From positions 1 through 7,977 of the forward strand of contig UROS01000110.1 of NCBI GenBank assembly GCA_900549445.1: a stretch of 7,977 bases of DNA, read 5' to 3'. Below are positions 1 through 5,655 of this stretch, piece after piece. The first letter of the stretch is position 1, and every line of letters begins with the position of its first letter. The stretch comes from an uncultured Porphyromonadaceae bacterium (GTDB lineage: Bacteria > Bacteroidota > Bacteroidia > Bacteroidales > Muribaculaceae). Position numbers and translations under genes: made by a program. The notes below the pieces were generated by a model. That model had not been told where the DNA came from. It did not search any database and saw nothing but the letters and a program-made list of their open reading frames with translations.

Positions 1-1032
1 GGAGTGGATATAATGCCCGTTGTGGTCATACATCGCCACGTGGCCTATCCTTCCTTCGGGAGTATGGCTGAAAAAGAGCAGGTCGCCGCTCTCGAGTGAG
101 GCGGTGTCGGCCGGTTCAATACGGATGCCGGTGAAAATCTGCTGTGAGGCGTCGCGCATAAGAATTATGCCGTTGGCCAGATAGCTGACCTTTATCAGTC
201 CCGAGCAGTCGACCGACTTGGTCGAGGCACCTCCCCATAGATATGGAGCGCCCATAAGGCGGTAGGCGGTGTTGAGAATCGAGTCGGTGGAGAAATCCTG
301 ACGGGCGTACTTGCCGATTTCAGTCATATTAATGGCGTCAACCCAGCCGGTTCTGCCGTCGGGCAGTGCGATTTTCACCCTGCCGTCTGATGCATCGAGC
401 GGGCCTTCCACGATTGAGGCGTTGACAAGTTCGGTTACGGTCTCGCGGGGTGCCGACGAAGTGGGGGAGCTGTAGACTTTCGCCTCGGTTGGCGAAGTTA
501 CCACGAGGCGCCGTGCATGTCGCCATTCATTCATCTCAGCATCGGATTTCGGAGCAACCGACGATATGTTCATGTAGCCGATATAACCGTCGGGAGTCTG
601 GATGCGCTGCCATTCTCCGGTGTCCTCGAGCAGACGCATAGGGGTGCCCATGATTGCCTGAGTCGACATCTCGGCGGCGTGGCTGCCCGAAGTGCGGATG
701 CAGGCTACAGGAATTCTCACCTGCGCCCAGCGGTCGGACGGGAGGAGCGTGATGCGGTCGGCGAAACTGATGTTTTCGCGGCTCAGTGCGGCTGCTATGG
801 AGTCGCGCAGATACGCTTCGGAAGTTTTGCCCGTAACCATCACGACTCCGGCGCTGTCGGCGGTTTGGAATTCCGCTATGACTGTCCGGCGGTCGGGAGC
901 CACGCGGCTCACCACCCCGGCAATCACGTCGGCGGCGTGGTCGGCGATCATCGCCGCAGCCCCGCTGCGGCGCTGGGCCGAAGCCTCCATAGCTGCGAGC
1001 ACACACAATAATAGTAATATGGTTTTTCTCAT
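1..1032 (-). CDS. Secreted SH3/NlpC-P60 peptidoglycan endopeptidase (YkfC-like), C-terminus beyond the window
   Basis: Reading leftward from the ATG at 1032 gives 344 codons without a stop, so the 3' end lies outside the window. Residues 1-20 form a signal peptide (basic start, Leu-rich core, ASAQ near the cleavage site), so the enzyme acts in the periplasm or at the envelope. Residues about 118-160 and 177-237 look like two bacterial SH3 domains; the first has the GTPMRLLE...W...DGYIGYM pattern. The NlpC/P60 catalytic domain begins near 245. It shows APYLWGGAS, the nucleophile Cys276 in VDCSGL, RDASQQ, His331 in GHVAMY and a third polar residue, His343, in YIHS. This order matches the YkfC-type gamma-D-glutamyl-diamino-acid endopeptidases that trim or recycle muropeptides; the exact bond cut is inferred. 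Probably only a short C-terminal stretch is missing. It has its own promoter (1057-1088). Family call firm, substrate less so. Confidence 0.93.
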   Translation of the reverse strand, partial: MRKTILLLLCVLAAMEASAQRRSGAAAMIADHAADVIAGVVSRVAPDRRTVIAEFQTADSAGVVMVTGKTSEAYLRDSIAAALSRENISFADRITLLPSDRWAQVRIPVACIRTSGSHAAEMSTQAIMGTPMRLLEDTGEWQRIQTPDGYIGYMNISSVAPKSDAEMNEWRHARRLVVTSPTEAKVYSSPTSSAPRETVTELVNASIVEGPLDASDGRVKIALPDGRTGWVDAINMTEIGKYARQDFSTDSILNTAYRLMGAPYLWGGASTKSVDCSGLIKVSYLANGIILMRDASQQIFTGIRIEPADTASLESGDLLFFSHTPEGRIGHVAMYDHNGHYIHS

Positions 1033-1056
1033 CGTTGAACCGTGGTTAATACAATG

Positions 1057-1088
1057 CAAAGGTAGCAAATTTCCGAGGCAAAATCAAG
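1057..1088 (-). promoter_or_regulatory. Bacteroidetes-type promoter of the NlpC/P60 gene
   Basis: On the minus strand TACCTTTG (1064-1057) matches the -7 consensus TAnnTTTG exactly. A CTTG (1088-1085) lies 20 nt upstream and resembles the -33 TTTG. Transcription would start near 1050, about 18 nt before the ATG at 1032. The -33 box follows directly after the hairpin at 1092-1136. Confidence 0.7.
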
Positions 1089-1136
1089 ACAAATGCGGAT
1101 GCTTCCGCCGTTTCTGGCAGCAGATGCATCCGCATT
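1085..1136 (-). terminator. Long stem-loop, probable terminator of the 57-aa gene
   Basis: Perfect 11-bp arms AATGCGGATGC (1136-1126 read on the minus strand) and GCATCCGCATT (1102-1092) enclose a 23-nt loop. Inside the loop CTGCC/GGCGG can pair further (one G-U), giving a long structured hairpin. On the minus strand it is followed by the U-rich but interrupted tract TGTCTTGATTTTG. It starts about 25 nt after the stop of the small gene at 1161, where a terminator is expected. The tract is not a clean U run, so efficiency is uncertain. Confidence 0.6.
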
Positions 1137-1160
1137 CACGAATCAAAAAGATTAGAAAGT

Positions 1161-1334
1161 CTACTTTTTGGCGTGGAGAAAATGTCCTGCGAAAAATGAG
1201 GCGATAGAGAAAACGGCGAGCGAAGCAACAATTACTTTGAGGAGGTGTTCGCGTTTCTCCTGTTTTTCGAGTTTAGCCTGAATCTCGGCAAGAACATCGA
1301 TCTCGTTTTCGGTTTTGTTTTTGAAGATAGTCAT
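1161..1334 (-). CDS. Small single-pass membrane protein, 57 aa, function unknown
   Basis: ATG at 1334 to TAG at 1161 encodes 57 residues. Residues about 8-31 are strongly charged and helical (ENEID, EIQAKLEKQEKRE), with a heptad-like spacing that could form a short coiled coil. Residues about 32-51 are a hydrophobic segment (LLKVIVASLAVFSIASFFAG), and the tail is HFLHAKK. This suggests one transmembrane helix with a cytoplasmic charged domain. I do not recognise a family. Support for a real gene comes from the two-part protein design, the hairpin just after the stop and the 214-bp upstream spacer shared with a divergent gene. No Shine-Dalgarno is visible, as is usual in Bacteroidetes, and only a weak promoter match lies upstream. 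It does not seem cotranscribed with the peptidase gene downstream, which has its own promoter. Confidence 0.75.
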   Translation of the reverse strand: MTIFKNKTENEIDVLAEIQAKLEKQEKREHLLKVIVASLAVFSIASFFAGHFLHAKK

Positions 1335-1356
1335 AATAGTTCGGAATTATAAGTAT

Positions 1357-1364
1357 AAAAACTA
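1357..1364 (-). promoter_or_regulatory. Weak -7-like element before the 57-aa gene
   Basis: TAGTTTTT on the minus strand differs from TAnnTTTG only in the last base and lies 22 nt upstream of the ATG at 1334. No convincing -33 box is found 19-20 nt further up; the stem-loop at 1372-1395 occupies that place. It is the best candidate in this spacer but weak. Confidence 0.25.
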
Positions 1365-1371
1365 CAGATAT

Positions 1372-1395
1372 AACCCCGCCGGCACCTGCCGGGTT
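1372..1395. other. GC-rich stem-loop in the divergent spacer
   Basis: CCGGCA (1379-1384) and TGCCGG (1387-1392) are perfect inverted arms two bases apart, and AAC (1372-1374) can pair with GTT (1393-1395) across a 4-nt bulge. On the plus strand a run of six T follows only about 15 nt later, at 1410-1416. On the minus strand the TTTTT tract is about 10 nt away. Neither spacing is that of a classical intrinsic terminator. Role unknown. Confidence 0.4.
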
Positions 1396-1475
1396 GAACC
1401 GTTTAGCTTTTTTAAAAGTCGTTTAGAGAATGTTTTGATTTGCCTTATTTCACTTATTTCATCCAGCCGTTGCAA

Positions 1476-1496
1476 CATTGCGACATTATCGCAATG
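1476..1496. promoter_or_regulatory. Operator-like inverted repeat overlapping the -33 region
   Basis: CATTGCGA (1476-1483) and TCGCAATG (1489-1496) are perfect 8-bp inverted arms with a 5-bp spacer, the form typical of a dimeric repressor site. The right arm covers the place where the -33 box of the downstream promoter should be, 20 bp before the -7 element at 1517. A further 8-bp palindrome, GTTGCAAC (1469-1476), abuts it. Without a T tract after it, an operator is likelier than a terminator. The regulator is unknown; the product of the gene itself is one possibility. Confidence 0.5.
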
Positions 1497-1516
1497 ATTT
1501 ACGGGAATCCATGTAT

Positions 1517-1524
1517 TATCTTTG
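1517..1524 (+). promoter_or_regulatory. -7 element of the gene at 1549
   Basis: TATCTTTG matches TAnnTTTG exactly and lies 24 nt before the ATG, so transcription would start near 1531. The -33 position (1493-1496, AATG) is a poor match and lies inside the inverted repeat, consistent with a promoter controlled at that site. Confidence 0.65.
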
Positions 1525-1548
1525 CGGAAAAATTAAACTTTTATCATT

Positions 1549-1752
1549 ATGAAAAAACATAGCATCTACAGGGAAGCTGTTGCGGTCACAAGACCCTGCC
1601 TGGTATCGGAAAAATCGTATCACCGTTATATGAGCCTTGTGTTAGACCGTCTTCAGAAGGACAACCGTTTAACAATCTCCTCCTATGGCGGAGTCATAAT
1701 GGCTCTTGTGTTTTATCTTGAAAACGGGGTGGAATCCAACGACCCGAACTGA
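1549..1752 (+). CDS. 67-aa protein, intact 5' part of a probably frameshifted gene
   Basis: ATG at 1549 follows a good -7 element and an A/T-rich leader. The 67-residue frame ends at TGA 1750-1752. The stretch SYHRYMSLVLDRLQKDNRLTISSYGGVIMALVFYLENG (in parts: SYHRYMSLVLDRLQ, then LTISSYGGVIMALVFYL) is made of two helices joined by a short polar strand-like segment. That layout loosely recalls the small DNA-associated or DUF3408-like proteins of Bacteroidetes mobile elements, but I cannot assign a family. The protein seems to stop abruptly after LENGVESNDPN, and a coding-like frame carries on at -1 (see 1722-2027). The product may therefore be a truncated version of a protein of about 159 residues. 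It converges with the lipoprotein gene at 2050. Confidence 0.55.
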   Translation: MKKHSIYREAVAVTRPCLVSEKSYHRYMSLVLDRLQKDNRLTISSYGGVIMALVFYLENGVESNDPN

Positions 1753-2027
1753 GTGAGGCTAACGAGTGGCTCCGCGAAATCGTAGCTGATATCGATAACG
1801 CAATCGAGCGTTCAAGAAAAGCCCGTGCAGCCGCATCACGCCGACGGGCAGCCCGCGAGTCTGCCGGTTATAAGCCCGGAAAGCATCTGAGAGAAACGCC
1901 GGAAAAGACTACGGTTCCCGCAGCAACGCTCCCCGGACCGGATGAAACGGTTGAGGGGGCGGTGGCGAACCCGCCGGCACGGGCTGACACCTCTGCTTCG
2001 TTTCTGCATTGTTTTTCCTGGAGATAG
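1549..2027 (+). pseudogene. Apparent full extent of the frameshifted gene (about 159 aa if restored)
   Basis: The first frame (1549-1752) and an open frame from 1722 to the TAG at 2025-2027 overlap for about 28 bases. The second frame has about 101 sense codons but no ATG of its own, and its frame is -1 relative to the first, as after loss of one base. Homopolymers AAAA (1721-1724) and GGGG (1726-1729) in the overlap are natural places for an indel or a sequencing error. The second part begins LSEANEWLREIVADID, continues as a basic Arg/Ala-rich helix (RSRKARAAASRRRAARE) and ends in a Pro/Thr-rich, probably disordered tail. A basic helix and tail suggest nucleic-acid binding, but that is inference. 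Alternatives: programmed frameshifting (no standard slippery heptamer seen) or a genuine short 67-aa gene. The restored stop lies 22 bp from the convergent lipoprotein stop, a tight fit that favours one gene filling the gap. Confidence 0.5.
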
Positions 2028-2049
2028 GACAGCACCTGCCGGCAAATCG

Positions 2050-4554
2050 TCAGTATCCGAGCGAAATATTATCGATCCACAGTCGGTTGCCTGTAGCCGA
2101 CGATGTCTCAGGGTCGGCGATTACATGGATTGAGGCATCTTCCTCGGCGATTGTGCCTATATGGGCCGAGGTAGCGAACATAACCTTAAGGCGGGTTGCT
2201 TTCACCCCGAACATCGGATAATCGAGTGTGACGTTGAAAGCAGTGTAGCCCAGCGCCACCGGAAGCTGGTGGTCTTTCTGCGAGATGACGGTTTCCACGC
2301 CGTCCACCATTCCGAGAACCTCCACGCGGATGAGACCGCGCTCGTTGCGGGAGTCGGTCGACGGAATAAAACGGTAATACCCGTTAAGCGACAACGGGCG
2401 AGACTTGAATTCTATGCCCGTGCCATAGTTCTCCTCGAGAGTTTCGGGATTGAACGAATAGTCGCCGAGAAACAGCTTTCCGGCTGCGCGGTGGGCGATT
2501 GCAGGAATGTTGCGCGAATAGTTTATGAACGGCTCCGATTCCTGAAGATAGGGTGGAATGGGAGCACCGTTGATGTCGAACGCCGTGCTCACGAGTTCGA
2601 CTGCGTAGGCTCCGCTCACGGCATTCTCCACGATGAAGGCCGACGGCTGCAGATACCATGTGTTGCGGTTCCGTGCTGAGCCGCTTAGGGTTTTGGGGTT
2701 GGTGTTCGACCACTTTTCGGGAGTGCGGAGATTATATGACGTATAATTCTGTCGGTCGTATATCGCCACGAAGTTCTGCGAAAATCTGCCTCCGCTCTCC
2801 ATATTGTCGATTTTTATATTCTCTTTAGTGTCTTCGAAATCGCTGTTGGGCAGCTGTCCCGCGCTCTCGGTATGTATGCTTACCGGAGCAGTGAAATCAG
2901 CCTCGCCGGGATTGTTCATAATGGAGGCGCGGATGGTGTAGCCGGTATCGGGTTTCAGCCCCATTATCGTGACGCAGCCGTTTTCGATATCCCTGTTGAG
3001 TACCGGCAGACGGTATGAGCCGATGTAGAAACATACGTATTCTGTAATGAGTTCCCGCACTGCGGGTTTTTCCGGATTTATGCGGATTTGGGCAACGTTG
3101 GCAAACGGGTCGGCCTCAAACGAGAAAGCGGGCGAGGTTCTCGGAATGGTGAATTCGCTCCTTACCTGACCGCAATACAGGATTCGCATCAAGACAGGGT
3201 CTATTCCGTCGGGGAGTCCTATTTCAACGGAATAGATGTTGTCGGAATTTTCGGAGATCCCGAGAATCCGGGCTTCGGTCCATGTATTGCCTCCGTCAAC
3301 GGAGATTTCTGCACCGCAGTTTTCGGCAACGACGTCGGAGGCTTCCACGGTAATGGTGACAGAGGGGTCTCCGATCTCTGCTTTGCTGACTTTCGTCACG
3401 TTAAGTCCTGCGAGCTTGGTGGAGATTTCAAGCGATACAGGAAGCGACGTGCGTGTAAGAGCGTCCTTCACTACTAAGGCGAAGCTGCTTGTATTAGTAC
3501 CGTCGGTATCGTATATGAGCTTTGAAATCAGCGGGTTGAAATCGAGTGTGCCGCCTTCTGCCGATAAGGCGGAGGTGTTGAAGCCGACGCGGGCGAACGC
3601 CGCGCGGTCAGAAGCCGACAGATTCAGCAGATCAGCCTCGGCAGGAATGCCGAGTTCGAGCAACTGCTGCGAGCGTATGGTGAGAAACGCTGACGTGACA
3701 GGTGTCCGGGAATCAACTCTCATAGAGGCCCCTCCCGCAGGAACTGATCCTTCAGCCACGCTCAGAGGAGTATCCGGAATGAACCCTTCAGCTATGATTT
3801 CAGGAGCCGGCGACTGGAGAAGCGCTTCGTCAATAACAACCGTTTCCGTTTCCGTGGCGCCGCAGGTAGTTCCGGTAAGAGTAAGAGCGTCTGTGGTCGG
3901 GTCGTATTCGGCTGCAAGTGCCGTCACGTATCCGGGACGGTTTCCCTTGAGTGTGAGCGGTTGTAAGGATAACTCATTTCCGGACATAGGGATACATACG
4001 TAAACATCAATGTCGAGCGGATTCATGTAGGCTGTAACCTCCGGCTCGGAAATTCTCACGAATCCGCCGCCGGGAGTGTGGAGTATTACGTATGTCCCCG
4101 GAAAATACTCTGCTAACCGGTCGCCGAGACTCACCTGCACCGGAGTGCTGGCGAGGGTGGCGGTGACGGTGACCTCCGTATTGCCTCCGTTTTCCACCAT
4201 AAATGAGATTGAGCCTTCGAAGTGAGGCGACAAAGGGCCTTCATCCATTTCCGAACCGGAATAGAAGACTGCCGTGTAGCTTCCGGGCAGGTAACGGTCG
4301 TCGGCCGGAAAGAGCGATGCGGGCGTCCACGTGTGGCTGTAGCTGCCGTCGGCCGATGCCATTGTCAGATTCCAGTATTCAGACTCGGGCGCCGGAACAG
4401 TGGATTTGCTTCCGTCGGGATGTACCACGGTGCAGTCGCATACCGTACGGAGTGTGATTGCTCCGGTGTCGCCGCTGTTTATTATCGTGTCTTCGCTGCA
4501 TGCCGCGAGCAGAATTGCAGCCGAGGCGCAGATGGCAAGGCGTGAGGGGCTCAT
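2050..4554 (-). CDS. Surface lipoprotein with N-terminal DUF4493 and C-terminal PCMD-like domains
   Basis: 834 residues from ATG 4554 to TGA 2052-2050. Residues 1-19 are a lipoprotein signal with lipobox LAAC (Cys19). Ser-Glu-Asp follows, resembling the acidic export signal that sends Bacteroidetes lipoproteins to the outer face of the outer membrane. Residues about 29-170 fit DUF4493: GAITLRT near the start, then Y-rich strands such as YLPGSYTAVFYSG. The middle (about 170-470) is beta-rich and unassigned. About 470-562 looks fibronectin-III-like (GLKPDTGYTIRAS). From 567 (LPNSDFED) the tail resembles the PCMD (putative carbohydrate metabolism) domain: TPEKWSNTNP, GAYAVELVSTAF, AAGKLFLGDYSF, SRPLSLNGYYRFIP and the ending WIDNISLGY. 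The name implies glycan binding or processing, but no catalytic residues are evident and no SusC/SusD, glycoside hydrolase or fimbrial gene is nearby. No promoter match is seen in the 95 bp upstream, which contains a terminator. Confidence 0.88.
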   Translation of the reverse strand: MSPSRLAICASAAILLAACSEDTIINSGDTGAITLRTVCDCTVVHPDGSKSTVPAPESEYWNLTMASADGSYSHTWTPASLFPADDRYLPGSYTAVFYSGSEMDEGPLSPHFEGSISFMVENGGNTEVTVTATLASTPVQVSLGDRLAEYFPGTYVILHTPGGGFVRISEPEVTAYMNPLDIDVYVCIPMSGNELSLQPLTLKGNRPGYVTALAAEYDPTTDALTLTGTTCGATETETVVIDEALLQSPAPEIIAEGFIPDTPLSVAEGSVPAGGASMRVDSRTPVTSAFLTIRSQQLLELGIPAEADLLNLSASDRAAFARVGFNTSALSAEGGTLDFNPLISKLIYDTDGTNTSSFALVVKDALTRTSLPVSLEISTKLAGLNVTKVSKAEIGDPSVTITVEASDVVAENCGAEISVDGGNTWTEARILGISENSDNIYSVEIGLPDGIDPVLMRILYCGQVRSEFTIPRTSPAFSFEADPFANVAQIRINPEKPAVRELITEYVCFYIGSYRLPVLNRDIENGCVTIMGLKPDTGYTIRASIMNNPGEADFTAPVSIHTESAGQLPNSDFEDTKENIKIDNMESGGRFSQNFVAIYDRQNYTSYNLRTPEKWSNTNPKTLSGSARNRNTWYLQPSAFIVENAVSGAYAVELVSTAFDINGAPIPPYLQESEPFINYSRNIPAIAHRAAGKLFLGDYSFNPETLEENYGTGIEFKSRPLSLNGYYRFIPSTDSRNERGLIRVEVLGMVDGVETVISQKDHQLPVALGYTAFNVTLDYPMFGVKATRLKVMFATSAHIGTIAEEDASIHVIADPETSSATGNRLWIDNISLGY

Positions 4555-4589
4555 GATTAGGGTGGAATGGAACGATGAATGGAAAGTTG

Positions 4590-4621
4590 AAAAAGCGGAG
4601 CCAACTCCATGAGCCGGCTCC
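4590..4621 (-). terminator. Intrinsic terminator of the aquaporin gene
   Basis: Read on the minus strand, GGAGCCGGCTC, loop ATG, GAGTTGGCTCC form an 11-bp stem with two G-U pairs, followed by GC and a run of five T (4594-4590). The hairpin begins 28 nt after the aquaporin stop at 4650. It should separate the aquaporin from the lipoprotein gene, whose ATG is 35 nt after the T run. Confidence 0.85.
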
Positions 4622-4649
4622 GGGTAAGTTATAGTTCAGACTGACGCAA

Positions 4650-5366
4650 TCAGGCTTCCTCTTTGCTGAAAATCTTCCATACGGCGGCGCTGCCGAGAGC
4701 ACCGAGGAAGGGAGCCACGATGAAGAGCCATAACTGCTGGATAGGCTGACAGTTGCCTTCGATGGCCGCAAAAATGGCCGGGCCGATTGAACGGGCCGGG
4801 TTGACGGAGGTGCCGGTGATGGGGATGCATGCTATATGTACGAGCACGAGAGTCAGGCCGATAGCCAGACCGGCGAAGTTGCCTGCGCCTTTCTTTGAGT
4901 CGGTCGAGCCGAGTACAACGAGGACGAATACGAAAGTAAATACGAGCTCGGCTATGAATGCCGGAATCACGTTGCCTTCAAAGAAAGAGTTCGAGCCGGT
5001 GGTTGTTGTGCTGTTGTAGATGGCCTGAATGTCTTTGCCGTCGCCGCTGTGAACGAGCAGATAGAGAACTGCCGAAGCGATAATGGCGCCGATAACCTGG
5101 AAAACCATATACCAGGCAGCGTCTTTGCCGCTCATTCTGCCGCTCGACCAGACACCGAGAGTGATGGCCGGATTGATGTGGCAGCCGGAAATGTTGCCGA
5201 TGGTATAAGCCATCGCAACAACAGAAAGACCGAAGGCAAAAGCCACGCCTAAGGTAGATACACCGTAGCCGGTGGTGCCTATGCCAATGCCGGCGAAAAT
5301 GGCGCTTCCGCAGCCCATGAGAACCAGAACGAATGTTCCGATCATCTCTGCAAGATACTTTTTCAT
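4650..5366 (-). CDS. aqpZ: AqpZ-type aquaporin (water channel)
   Basis: 238 residues, close to the 231 of E. coli AqpZ, with six transmembrane helices and two re-entrant NPA loops in the inner membrane. The loops are GCHINPAITLG (NPA 65-67) and TGTSVNPARSIGPAIF (NPA 189-191). By spacing from the NPA motifs, the aromatic/arginine selectivity filter reads Phe45, His177, Thr186, Arg192, the same four residues as the water-selective E. coli AqpZ. A glycerol-facilitator filter would lack the His and would be wider, so passive water flow is the expected role. The periplasmic loop after TM3 (about 106-131) is longer than usual and rich in Thr/Ser/Asn, so GlpF-like loop length alone should not be taken as evidence for glycerol. 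The start at 5366 follows an exact -7 element at 5415-5408, and a strong terminator follows. It is divergent from the EamA transporter. Confidence 0.95.
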   Translation of the reverse strand: MKKYLAEMIGTFVLVLMGCGSAIFAGIGIGTTGYGVSTLGVAFAFGLSVVAMAYTIGNISGCHINPAITLGVWSSGRMSGKDAAWYMVFQVIGAIIASAVLYLLVHSGDGKDIQAIYNSTTTTGSNSFFEGNVIPAFIAELVFTFVFVLVVLGSTDSKKGAGNFAGLAIGLTLVLVHIACIPITGTSVNPARSIGPAIFAAIEGNCQPIQQLWLFIVAPFLGALGSAAVWKIFSKEEA

Positions 5367-5407
5367 GAAAAAAAGATGTTAGAGTTAGTAAAGTGAGGTA
5401 TATTTTG

Positions 5408-5415
5408 CAAATATA
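5408..5415 (-). promoter_or_regulatory. -7 element of the aquaporin gene
   Basis: TATATTTG on the minus strand matches TAnnTTTG exactly, 41 nt upstream of the ATG, so a leader of about 34 nt is expected. No good TTTG is found 19-21 nt further upstream; the nearest TTTG is too close, at 13 nt. The gene may rely mainly on the -7 box. Confidence 0.6.
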
Positions 5416-5526
5416 GACAAAAATTTCACAAATCGGATATGATTTTAACAAAACGGACAGAAAAAAGTTCGCTTGGCCAATATATGGGAAAAGGGCGGCA
5501 ATCCGAAAATTATTAACCGGCGGAAT

Positions 5527-5558
5527 ACTGGAGTTTTGTAAAAAAATTACTAAATTTG
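5527..5558 (+). promoter_or_regulatory. Bacteroidetes-type promoter of the EamA transporter
   Basis: TAAATTTG (5551-5558) matches TAnnTTTG exactly. ACTG (5527-5530), 20 nt upstream, is a partial -33 match. Transcription should start near 5563-5566, some 90 nt before the transporter ATG at 5656 and practically on the ATG of the upstream ORF at 5564. Confidence 0.6.
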
Positions 5559-5563
5559 TGGTC

Positions 5564-5623
5564 ATGAACCGGCGGCGCGGTCGCGATTATGCTCCTCGCG
5601 CGACTCCGCAGCTTGCAATTTGA
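5564..5623 (+). CDS. Possible leaderless upstream ORF, 19 aa
   Basis: ATG 5564 to TGA 5621-5623 encodes 19 residues, basic at the start (MNRRRGRDYAPR). The ATG lies 6 nt after the -7 element, so the transcript would begin at or next to it. The frame ends 32 nt before the transporter ATG. Its stop overlaps a TTG (5620-5622) in the transporter frame. It could be a regulatory leader peptide or chance; a 19-codon frame alone is weak evidence. Confidence 0.25.
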   Translation: MNRRRGRDYAPRATPQLAI

Positions 5624-5655
5624 CAGAAACAAGAAGCCACAGAAAAACGAACTTC

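Noticed and set aside
517..1207. Plus-strand frames of 164 and 171 codons across the peptidase gene
   Set aside because: They lie opposite the NlpC/P60 gene, whose catalytic motifs and signal peptide show the minus strand is coding; their translations look like antisense sequence.
1382..2042. 11-bp direct repeat GCACCTGCCGG at 1382-1392 and 2032-2042, bracketing the split gene
   Set aside because: Several chance 11-bp matches are expected in a window of this size, and there are no terminal inverted repeats, transposase or integrase to support an insertion.
3236..4003. 255-codon plus-strand frame
   Set aside because: It lies entirely antisense to the lipoprotein gene and gives Ser/Val-rich sequence without domains, a usual shadow in GC-balanced coding DNA.
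5473..5480. TTGGCCAA palindrome in the aquaporin/EamA spacer
   Set aside because: Eight bases only, not placed over either promoter element and not repeated; chance is sufficient.
4978..5565. 195-codon minus-strand frame covering the aquaporin start and the spacer
   Set aside because: Over the aquaporin it is an out-of-frame Arg/His/Ser-rich shadow, and in the spacer it crosses the aquaporin promoter.
5620..5655. TTG start adding 12 residues to the EamA transporter
   Set aside because: The added residues are hydrophilic and not needed by the family; ATG 5656 directly precedes the first helix and gives the usual length.
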